A stretch of 41,433 nt of DNA from Alphaproteobacteria bacterium (lineage in GTDB: Bacteria > Pseudomonadota > Alphaproteobacteria > RF32 > CAG-239): NCBI GenBank assembly GCA_017467515.1, contig JAFUSU010000010.1, forward strand, positions 1 through 41,433, in the 5' to 3' direction. The notes beneath the pieces were generated by a model. It was not told where the DNA came from and did not search any database. It saw only the letters and a program-made list of their open reading frames with translations. The position numbers and the translations under genes are program-made. Numbering within the stretch: position 1 is the stretch's first letter; each line of letters opens with the position of its first letter. Below, one piece after another: positions 16,213 through 22,713 of the stretch.

Positions 16213-17096
16213 TGTTATTTAGAAGAAAAAAGACAAGTGATAATATTCGCCCTTTAACAGGATGGAAAAGCTTTTTCTATTATCTTGGCAGATTAATTTT
16301 GTTCCCGCTCAGACGGCCGTTTGTAACGTTGCTGATTTTATTAATTCTGTTTTTGGCACCGACATTTAATGGTGTTAAACCTGTTACCGTTCATAAATGG
16401 TATGCCGAACAGATTTCTAAAACATATCACCGTATTCTTGTATGGTGGGGAAGCAGAGAGCCGGAAGTATCTCCCGGTGAATTTAAGTTTCATCCCGAAG
16501 AAGCTGCTCCGGCACCGGTAACACCGTCGGAATTTCAAATTCCGGAGCCCAATGATGATAACGCGCCGAATATACTTGATGTTTTGCGTGGTGAAACACC
16601 AACAACGGAACAACCTCAAACGGAGGAACCAAAAACAGAGCCTGCAGTTGAGCCGGTTGCCGAACAGGTCGTTGAGCCGGAATCAATCCAACCGCAATTG
16701 GAAGTAACACCGCAAGAAGAACCTGTTCTTCAAAGTAAATATCAAGCAGCTAAGGATGAGAATTTATATGCTTATCCTGAAGAGAAGAAGGTTTATGCCT
16801 TAAATTATTTGGATTATCCTCAAGAAATCACAGGTAAGGCAATTGTTCACGATTGTAATGAAATAGAAATTAACGGTGAATTTATATTAATGTATGGTGT
16901 TTATGTTCATCCGTATACGGTTCAAGGCTCAAGAGCAACCGAATATCTGAAAAATTTGATAGAGGATAAAGAAGTCAAATGTGGTGTTGTTGCCTATACC
17001 GATCAACATATTGCCACGGGTATTTGCTATTTTGACGGGGAAAATATTAACCGAACGATGGTTATCAAAGGATATACTAAAAACGTAGCCTTATAA
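16212..17096 (+). CDS. Membrane-anchored SNase-like protein
   Basis: The protein has 294 residues. A basic N-terminus precedes one membrane helix (about 38-55), then a long Pro/Glu-rich linker (about 85-170), then a C-terminal domain (about 195-294) with the staphylococcal-nuclease-like pattern GKAIVHDCNEIEINGEFI ... MYGVYVHPY ... A..YL..LI.DK.VKC. The family's catalytic Arg and Asp/Glu, normally in an R-L-x-G-I-D-x-P-E segment, are not present in MYGVYVHPY, so nuclease activity is unlikely. A structural or binding role in the periplasm is more probable. It is coupled to metG by a one-base overlap. Confidence 0.68.
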   Translation: MLFRRKKTSDNIRPLTGWKSFFYYLGRLILFPLRRPFVTLLILLILFLAPTFNGVKPVTVHKWYAEQISKTYHRILVWWGSREPEVSPGEFKFHPEEAAPAPVTPSEFQIPEPNDDNAPNILDVLRGETPTTEQPQTEEPKTEPAVEPVAEQVVEPESIQPQLEVTPQEEPVLQSKYQAAKDENLYAYPEEKKVYALNYLDYPQEITGKAIVHDCNEIEINGEFILMYGVYVHPYTVQGSRATEYLKNLIEDKEVKCGVVAYTDQHIATGICYFDGENINRTMVIKGYTKNVAL

Positions 17097-17108
17097 TAGA
17101 GAAAAGAT

Positions 17109-18551
17109 ATGTGGCAGCCAATTCTGATGATAGACGGCTATTTAATGAGCATCCTCGGGTTAGCGATGTTTATTCCTGCTGCTTATGATATCTATCTGAA
17201 TAAAACGGATTGGTCGCCCTTTATAAGTTCGGCAGCAATCAGTATATTTTTAGGAGTTATGCTCTTTTTAGCTAATCGAATGCCAATCAAAAAAATATCT
17301 ATCCGACAAGGGTATTTGATAACGGTAGTCAGTTGGCTGAGTTTAGTTTTTGTTGCAATGGTACCTTTTTTGATATCGGGCGCTATTCCTGATTTTAGTG
17401 ATGCATTTTTTGAATCGATGTCCGGTTTAACATCTGCCGGCGGAACAATTTTAACGGATATTGAATCTATGTCACCACCGATTCTTTTATGGCGCTCTAT
17501 GCTAAACGGAATGGGTGGTATCGGAATAGTGATTTTTGCCGTTGCTTTGTTACCCTATTTAGGAATAGGGGGAATGCAGATTTTTCAAAGGGAAAATTCT
17601 GATTCCGATGATAAATTTATGCCTAAATTCAGCTATATTGCAAAACGTATTATTGCCGTTTATTCATTATTGCTTATTGCCTGCATTGTTTGTTTTAATT
17701 GGGCCGGTATGAGTTGGTTTGATGCTGTTAATCACGGATTAACAACAACCTCAACAGGCGGATTTTCAACAAAAAACAATTCCTTTGCGTATTTCCATAG
17801 CACCCATATAGAAATGATAGCTGTTGTGTTTATGATTTTAGGTTCTTTGCCGATGACATTCTATATAGCCTTATGGCAGAGCAGGGATTTTCATAGCTCA
17901 AGGAATATTCAAGTTATTGCTTTTTTCAAAATTTTATTTCTGTACATTGCAATAACGAGTTTATGTTTGGTTTTGATGAATGATATGCCGATCAAACAAG
18001 CATTGAGATATGCCGCTTTTAATATTGTTTCGATTGTGACAAGCAGTGGCTTTTCCTCAACGGATTACTTGTCATGGGGGGCATGGAGCGGAACATTTTT
18101 TATAATTTTTGCATTAACCGGAGGATGTACGGGGTCTACAACAGGATCAATTAAAATTTTCAGATGGCAAGTTGTTTTTGCTTTTTTAAAGAAATCACTG
18201 ATTGGTGCAACCGATCCGAATGTTGTTGTGCCGATAAAATTAGGAAATTATAATGTTGAAACAAAATTGGTGACTTCAATTTTCATCTTTTTTAGTGCAT
18301 ACATAGTTTTTGTGGCGTTATTTACGGTAGGAATCGCCTTAACAGGTTTGGATTTCAGTACAGCGCTGAGCTCTGTTGTTGCTTGTATGACCAACAGCGG
18401 TCCTGGAATTGCCGCAGCGAACGGACCTGTCGGAAATTATGCTTTTCTATCTCCGACAGCAAAAATAATTTGTAGTATGGCAATGTTGGTTGGACGTTTA
18501 GATGTTCTGACGGTTTTAGTGATTTTTTCACGCAGTTTTTGGCGCAACTGA
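17109..18551 (+). CDS. trkH: TrkH-type potassium uptake protein
   Basis: This is an inner-membrane K+ translocating subunit of the TrkH/KtrB superfamily. It has 480 residues, the usual length, with about ten to twelve hydrophobic segments. The four pore-loop repeats are visible: SGLTSAGGTILTD (near 112), TTTSTGGFSTKN (near 217), VTSSGFSSTDY (near 313) and MTNSGPGIA (near 428), each with the selectivity-filter glycine. GAGAAAAGAT precedes the ATG 12 bases after the previous stop. It would need a TrkA-type regulator, not seen here. It is the last gene of the metG unit and converges on a small minus-strand gene. Confidence 0.93.
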   Translation: MWQPILMIDGYLMSILGLAMFIPAAYDIYLNKTDWSPFISSAAISIFLGVMLFLANRMPIKKISIRQGYLITVVSWLSLVFVAMVPFLISGAIPDFSDAFFESMSGLTSAGGTILTDIESMSPPILLWRSMLNGMGGIGIVIFAVALLPYLGIGGMQIFQRENSDSDDKFMPKFSYIAKRIIAVYSLLLIACIVCFNWAGMSWFDAVNHGLTTTSTGGFSTKNNSFAYFHSTHIEMIAVVFMILGSLPMTFYIALWQSRDFHSSRNIQVIAFFKILFLYIAITSLCLVLMNDMPIKQALRYAAFNIVSIVTSSGFSSTDYLSWGAWSGTFFIIFALTGGCTGSTTGSIKIFRWQVVFAFLKKSLIGATDPNVVVPIKLGNYNVETKLVTSIFIFFSAYIVFVALFTVGIALTGLDFSTALSSVVACMTNSGPGIAAANGPVGNYAFLSPTAKIICSMAMLVGRLDVLTVLVIFSRSFWRN

Positions 18552-18553
18552 TT

Positions 18554-18820
18554 TCACAGGAATAATGTTTTTATATCACCGGCATCAAGCCAGCGATCTA
18601 TTCCTTCGCTAATCATCTTTTTAAAATCATAAAACTCAGCTTCGGACTTAAAAGAAAGATAGGGACTGAGATCTTGCTGTGAAGAATTTTCGATGAATTC
18701 AGAAAACTCAAGCACTAAATTTGTTTTGCGCGGATAATTTCCTTGATTTGTGAAGAATTTTTCTTCAAAAATCCAAAATAATTTATCCGCTTTTTCTTTC
18801 AGGTTGCTGTTAATAACCAT
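18554..18820 (-). CDS. Unknown small protein, 88 aa
   Basis: The protein is unrecognised. Its 88 residues are rich in Phe, Glu and Lys, with two probable helices separated by NQGNYPRKTNLV and an end WLDAGDIKTLFL. There is no membrane segment. It is convergent with trkH with only 2 bases between stops. AAGG upstream of ATG is a weak ribosome site. It may be the last chromosomal gene before the prophage, or the first gene of the element. Confidence 0.6.
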   Translation of the reverse strand: MVINSNLKEKADKLFWIFEEKFFTNQGNYPRKTNLVLEFSEFIENSSQQDLSPYLSFKSEAEFYDFKKMISEGIDRWLDAGDIKTLFL

Positions 18821-19090
18821 ATTGATAAGCCTTTTTCTATGCGATAATTAACATATAGTTATTAATTATAAAATGTCAAATATATCTTTTTGTTATTAAC
18901 AGGGATCGAGTGAAATTTATAAATGTTATAAATTAAAGAAAAATCGAGAGTAATAAAGGGCAATAAAACGTAATTGAAAAATTGCGTCATCGTCATAATG
19001 ACAAATATGATTTATCACACAAAAAACATAAACAAATCTTTAAGATGTTGTTCAATAAAAATCTATTTAAATAAAATCAATAAATTAGTT
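18821..19090. other. AT-rich gap at left prophage boundary
   Basis: I see no gene, tRNA or clear attachment repeat in these 270 bases. They are very AT-rich and separate chromosomal genes from the first phage-type gene, so the left end of the prophage should lie here or just left of it. The far attachment site is not in the window, so no core repeat can be identified. Confidence 0.5.
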
Positions 19091-19480
19091 TTACTGCCTA
19101 AGAGTATCATATACCTCAAGAAAATCAATGATTTTTGAGTTTCTTTTTTGTTCCGGTAAATCATAAACTTTTCTATAAATTAAACGAACAAGTTCTGCTT
19201 TATCGATGGGATCATAGAATACTTTATGCTTTTGAGACCAATCTTCAATTTTTTCCACAATATTGATGAAGCAATCTACCGCATCTTCATTTAAATTAGA
19301 GGACTCAAATTCAAACAAATAATTTGGGGTTATGTGAAAATAATGACAGAATTTAGAAACAAAGGCATAATCAGCTTCCCTTTTTTCGTTGAGATACTGA
19401 TTTAATCTTGGCTGGCTCACTCCGAGTTTTGCCGCAACTGCGGTTTGACTTTCTCCGGAGTTTTCCACAACTAATTTCAT
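19091..19480 (-). CDS. Phage-type HTH repressor
   Basis: This is a transcription regulator of the Cro/CI (HTH_3) type. With the start at 19480 it has 129 residues. The helix-turn-helix is at about 10-56 (SQTAVAAKLGVSQPRLNQYL, then FCHYFHITPNYLFEF). The remainder is charged and helical, with no LexA-like protease domain. The start at 19480 has AGGA 6 bases upstream; longer in-frame starts at 19495 and 19621 would intrude into the divergent control region. It is transcribed away from the early phage genes, the usual place of a lysogeny repressor, and probably acts on the palindrome and promoter between 19481 and 19605. Confidence 0.82.
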   Translation of the reverse strand: MKLVVENSGESQTAVAAKLGVSQPRLNQYLNEKREADYAFVSKFCHYFHITPNYLFEFESSNLNEDAVDCFINIVEKIEDWSQKHKVFYDPIDKAELVRLIYRKVYDLPEQKRNSKIIDFLEVYDTLRQ

Positions 19481-19507
19481 ACGCTTTCCTATCATAAATC
19501 CTAATAT

Positions 19508-19572
19508 ATCACGTGATGTTAAAGAATCAAATAACTTATTGTGATTGACAATATATAACCGAGTGTTATTAA
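19508..19572 (+). promoter_or_regulatory. Early promoter and candidate operator
   Basis: TTGACA (19545-19550), 16 bases and TATTAA (19567-19572) make a strong rightward promoter for the gene at 19606. A perfect 10-bp palindrome ATCACGTGAT (19508-19517) lies between it and the repressor start and is a plausible operator. Confidence 0.6.
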
Positions 19573-19605
19573 TGTTGTGTCTACCATTTGAAAAGGTGAA
19601 ATACA

Positions 19606-19974
19606 ATGGATGAAGAAACAAAACGTTGTCAAACTATGGTTCTGGAAATGATCAAAGGTAATATTCGAGATCTGGTAGAGCCCTTTGGCTACCTTAACAC
19701 AATAAAAGCATGTCGCGATGCATTTAATTTTTTACTTAATGAACAAACAAAAGATTTTCAAGATTTCAACGACTGGTGTGATTTGGCGGATATTAATGCA
19801 CAATATTGGCAAAAACTAGCCTTAATGACACTTGCTTACGAGTTGAATTTCAAGCCATGGCTACGAGGGAGAATATCTCTTTTTTTTAAAGATAAAAATA
19901 ATCTGAGGCGTCTTCGGGATTATTACTGTAACTGTTGTGAAAAAGAATATCATAATTTTTTAGAGGAAATGTGA
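19606..19974 (+). CDS. Unknown early phage protein, 122 aa
   Basis: The protein is unrecognised. It has 122 residues, acidic in the first half and basic near WLRGRISLFFKDKNNLRRLRD, with five cysteines including CNCC near the end. It is the first gene rightward from the repressor control region, with AAAAGG before the ATG, and it ends one base before the next gene. Its position suggests an early regulator or antirepressor, but the sequence does not show this. Confidence 0.65.
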   Translation: MDEETKRCQTMVLEMIKGNIRDLVEPFGYLNTIKACRDAFNFLLNEQTKDFQDFNDWCDLADINAQYWQKLALMTLAYELNFKPWLRGRISLFFKDKNNLRRLRDYYCNCCEKEYHNFLEEM

Positions 19975-19975
19975 A

Positions 19976-20341
19976 ATGAAAATAACAATTGATGAAATAA
20001 AAGAAAATTTAGTATTTGCCGCCAAAATTATGCGCCGCCTTCCACCTGTAAAGGTACAGGGATATTTTTGTTCTTGGCCGAAATTTTGTGCGGATGAGGA
20101 CGATATTCATTCTTCTAATGAAGTTTGGTTAATGCCTTTGCCGGAAGAAATTGAAAAAATGGAAGAGATATTGGATTGGTTAAAATTTATAGAAATGGAA
20201 CAAAGAAGGATTGTTTGGTTACGATCATGTGGTATGGGGTGGAAACAAATTTCTGCAAGAACGCATCGTGGTCGAAGTTCGTTAATTAGAGATTTCAATG
20301 CTTCCCTAAAAACCATTTTAGACGCTTTGGTATGTCTTTAA
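19976..20341 (+). CDS. DUF6362-like HTH protein, terminase-adjacent
   Basis: The protein has 121 residues. The pattern AAKIMRRLPPVKVQGYFCSWPKF, PLPEEIEKMEEILDWL, EQRRIVWLRSCGMGWKQIS and RGRSSLIRDFNASL matches what I know of DUF6362, a family found with alphaproteobacterial phages. The C-terminal part (about 80-110) reads like a sigma-factor-type helix-turn-helix. It lies directly upstream of a TGGAAC repeat array and TerL, a position often held by a small terminase or late regulator. It could be the protein that binds the arrays. AGGAAATGTGAA precedes the ATG. Confidence 0.7.
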   Translation: MKITIDEIKENLVFAAKIMRRLPPVKVQGYFCSWPKFCADEDDIHSSNEVWLMPLPEEIEKMEEILDWLKFIEMEQRRIVWLRSCGMGWKQISARTHRGRSSLIRDFNASLKTILDALVCL

Positions 20342-20400
20342 AGTAAAAAAAACGACAAGCGACTTAAACCAAAGAAAACAAAGGGATAAAAGCATATCTT

Positions 20401-20490
20401 TGGAACATTCTGGAACATTTTGGAACGCGTTGGGACATATTGGAACGTTTGACTATGGGACAAAATCAAAAGAATATGATAATAAAAAAT
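20401..20490. repeat. Iteron array 1: five 10-bp TGGAAC repeats
   Basis: Five head-to-tail decamers fill 20401-20450: TGGAACATTC, TGGAACATTT, TGGAACGCGT, TGGGACATAT and TGGAACGTTT. A conserved tail follows, with GAC..TGGGACAAAATCAAAA and then TATGATAATAAA. The same block, with the same five repeats and tail, recurs at 22244-22333. A 10-bp period places every site on one face of the helix, which suits a multimeric DNA-binding protein. Confidence 0.85.
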
Positions 20491-20527
20491 ATATACTGGC
20501 TAATCTGAAGTGCCATTTTAGAACTCC

Positions 20528-20565
20528 TTTAAGCTGTGTTGTCTTCAACACGGCTTTAAATTTTT
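20528..20565 (+). terminator. Hairpin terminator upstream of TerL
   Basis: TTTAAGCTGTGTTG pairs with CAACACGGCTTTAAA around TCTT and is followed by TTTTT. It separates the first iteron array from terL, so transcripts from the left would stop here unless antiterminated. Confidence 0.75.
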
Positions 20566-20580
20566 GAGGTGATATAAATA

Positions 20581-21918
20581 ATGAAGCAAAAAGAAAAATA
20601 TTTAACGGTAAAAATTGCGGAGATATTTGCTCCCTTATTAACAGAAAAAAAAAGAATAAAATTTTATTACGGAGGGAGATCCGGCGGAAAATCATACGCT
20701 TTTGCAGATAGTTTATTATTAAAAGGCCGGCAAGAAAAATTATTGATTGCCTGCTTGCGTGAAATTCAGGATTCGATAAAAGACTCAGTCTATAAATTAC
20801 TATGTGATCGAATCTCCCTTTATCAATTGAATGATTATCAAATTTTTGAAAATCGCATAGAAAACAAAATAAGCGGCAGTAAATTCATTTTTAAAGGCTT
20901 AAGAGATCAGGATGCTCATCATATCAAATCGTTGGAAGGTGTCGATATTGCTTGGATTGAGGAAGCGCAAACGATATCAAAACGGTCTTGGGATATTCTG
21001 GAACCGACCATTCGTAAAGACGGATCAGAAATTTGGATTTCAATGAACAGAGAATTGGAAAATGATCCGTTATGGATTGCTGTGGCAGCTCACCCTGATG
21101 ATAGGACATTAGTGAGAAAAGTAAATTATACGGATAATCCGTTTTGCCCCCAAGAAATCAAAATACAGGCGCAGAAATGCCAATCAAAGTCGCCGGATGA
21201 TTATGCCCATATTTGGTTGGGAGAACCCCTTCGTCAAGGCCACAATAAATTAATTTCGGCAGAGTTGGTCAGACGCGCTTTTGAGTTATCAATCATTTCA
21301 AGTGATTCCCCTTTAATTATCGGACTTGATGTCGCCAGATTCGGAGACGACAGTAGTGTTTTTTGCTTTCGTCGAGGACGTTGGTGTTATAAATTTATAA
21401 GCTATGAAAAATTAGATAATGTTGAAGTTGCAAATATAGCAACAAATTTGATTAAAGATTACCAACCATATCGTGTTTTTATGGATATCGGAGGGCAGGG
21501 TGCCGGTGTTTACGATATTCTCAAAGACAGAGGATTCATTGAAATCATTCGAGGAATTTATTTTGGAGAAAAGGCCATTAATGAAGAAAGATATTTTAAT
21601 CGCCGAGCGGAAATGTGGGATAATGTGCGAGGATGGTTGGCATCTTCGCCTCAGGTCCAATTACCGGAAGACGAGGATCTGTTTAATGAATTGACCGGTG
21701 TTAATAAAAAATATGACAGACGGGGACGGTTGCAACTGGAAGAAAAAGATGAAATAAAAAAACGGCTCGGTCGTTCACCGGATAAGGCAGATGCATTGGC
21801 TTTGACCTTTGCTGAGCCGATTTATAATGCTGATGAGCCGAGATTATACCGGCAAGGTCAAATTAGTTTGGAAGAAATTTTTACAACGCAATTAAAAGGG
21901 AGAAATGAAATATGGTAA
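20581..21918 (+). CDS. terL: Terminase large subunit
   Basis: This is the ATP-driven DNA packaging motor and nuclease of the phage. It has 445 residues, of the PBSX/Terminase_3 type. The N-terminal ATPase shows Walker A GGRSGGKS (31-38) and Walker B DIAWIEEAQT with Glu127/Glu128. The C-terminal RNase H-like nuclease shows LIIGLDVARFGDD (Asp250), FMDIGGQGAG (Asp302) and KADALALTF (Asp404). TGAGGTGATATAAATA before the ATG is a usable ribosome site. A hairpin terminator lies just upstream and the GroES-like gene overlaps its last 7 bases. Confidence 0.95.
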   Translation: MKQKEKYLTVKIAEIFAPLLTEKKRIKFYYGGRSGGKSYAFADSLLLKGRQEKLLIACLREIQDSIKDSVYKLLCDRISLYQLNDYQIFENRIENKISGSKFIFKGLRDQDAHHIKSLEGVDIAWIEEAQTISKRSWDILEPTIRKDGSEIWISMNRELENDPLWIAVAAHPDDRTLVRKVNYTDNPFCPQEIKIQAQKCQSKSPDDYAHIWLGEPLRQGHNKLISAELVRRAFELSIISSDSPLIIGLDVARFGDDSSVFCFRRGRWCYKFISYEKLDNVEVANIATNLIKDYQPYRVFMDIGGQGAGVYDILKDRGFIEIIRGIYFGEKAINEERYFNRRAEMWDNVRGWLASSPQVQLPEDEDLFNELTGVNKKYDRRGRLQLEEKDEIKKRLGRSPDKADALALTFAEPIYNADEPRLYRQGQISLEEIFTTQLKGRNEIW

Positions 21919-22178
21919 AACACTTACAGGCAATTATGGATCGAGTTATCATTCATCTTGATGAAACAAATATAAAAACGTCAGGGGGTATTTTAATGAC
22001 GGAAGATAAAAGACAAGCTCCGACAATCGGCACCGTGAACAGTATCGGAGATCAGGTTAAAAGCGTTAAAGTCGGCGATAAAGTGTTTTTCCATATTTTT
22101 GATGAACTGGAAACACCGGAGCAAGGGAAGATTATTGTCAGAGAAAGAAGCATTTTGGGTAAAATCTTAGAAAAATAG
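21912..22178 (+). CDS. Phage-encoded GroES-like co-chaperonin
   Basis: The protein has 88 residues, slightly shorter than host GroES. It shows the Cpn10 pattern: a RVIIHLDETNIKTSGGILM mobile loop with the GroEL-contacting hydrophobic triplet ILM (27-29), then GTVNSIG, VKVGDKVFF and IVRERSILGKIL. The roof loop is reduced. Known phage relatives (T4 gp31 and others) replace GroES to fold the capsid protein in host GroEL. No GroEL gene is nearby. It overlaps terL by 7 bases and precedes the second iteron array, so it belongs to the packaging/head operon. Confidence 0.85.
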   Translation: MVKHLQAIMDRVIIHLDETNIKTSGGILMTEDKRQAPTIGTVNSIGDQVKSVKVGDKVFFHIFDELETPEQGKIIVRERSILGKILEK

Positions 22179-22243
22179 GGATAAAATATAAAAAACGACA
22201 TATCTTGCAAAGCTTTATGTGACAAAGGATAGAAGTATATTTT

Positions 22244-22333
22244 TGGAATGTTATGGAACGCTTTGAAACGTTTTGGAACAAAATGGAACGTTTGACCGTG
22301 GGACAAAATCAAAAAAATATGCTAATAAAAAAA
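22244..22333. repeat. Iteron array 2: five 10-bp TGGAAC repeats
   Basis: Decamers at 22244-22293 are TGGAATGTTA, TGGAACGCTT, TGAAACGTTT, TGGAACAAAA and TGGAACGTTT, followed by the tail GACCGTGGGACAAAATCAAA and TATGCTAATAAA. The array order, spacing and tail copy array 1 at 20401. The similarity also reaches upstream (ACAAAGG, ATA, AAG, ATAT at 22223-22240), giving a duplicated block of over 100 bp. Confidence 0.85.
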
Positions 22334-22367
22334 GTACAATAGCGATAGAAAGTTGTTGGAGGTATTA

Positions 22368-22607
22368 ATGGTGAAGAAATCAGAGATTGATGCCGCAAAA
22401 CAACAGTTGGTAGAGGAATTGGAAGCCGCCAGATTGGTGGCGCTTGAAACCAAAAGTTCTGCGGCTATGGTATCGGCCTCGATCGGCAAGGCTAAAATTT
22501 TAGGCTTAATCAGTGAAAAGTCTAAAAAAGAGCAAGAGGAAGATAAAACAAAAATAGCACCTGTTTTGGTAAAATTTATCAAAACAGAGCAAGAAACAAA
22601 AAAATGA
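22368..22607 (+). CDS. Small phage protein, possible TerS-like
   Basis: The protein has 79 residues from the ATG at 22368, set by a strong GGAGG 6 bases upstream. It is largely helical: a charged KKSEIDAAKQQLVEELEAARL stretch, an Ala/Ser-rich middle, and AKILGLISEKSKKEQEED. The 'K.LGL..E' ending recalls the C-terminal part of some small terminase proteins, but the similarity is faint. It stands between iteron array 2 and two tandem terminators, before the portal gene. Confidence 0.55.
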   Translation: MVKKSEIDAAKQQLVEELEAARLVALETKSSAAMVSASIGKAKILGLISEKSKKEQEEDKTKIAPVLVKFIKTEQETKK

Positions 22608-22641
22608 AAGCGGTTGATGAGAGGTCATAAACCGCTTTTTA
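22607..22641 (+). terminator. First of two tandem terminators before portal
   Basis: AAAGCGGTT (22607-22615) pairs with AACCGCTTT (22630-22638) and is followed by TTTATAT. It starts in the stop region of the small gene at 22368. Confidence 0.7.
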
Positions 22642-22659
22642 TATGGAAAAATTTTTTAG

Positions 22660-22684
22660 AACCGTTCTTAAGAGCGGTTTTTTT
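22660..22684 (+). terminator. Second of two tandem terminators before portal
   Basis: AACCGTTC (22660-22667) and GAGCGGTT (22672-22679) pair with one G-T pair around TTAA, followed by TTTTT. With the hairpin at 22607 it would strongly reduce read-through into the portal gene. Confidence 0.75.
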
Positions 22685-22713
22685 ATAATCAAATGACATC
22701 AAAGGAGAAAGCA

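Noticed and set aside
20401..22293. TGGAAC decamer arrays as a CRISPR
   Set aside because: The repeats are contiguous, 10 bp long and have no spacers; no cas genes are present.
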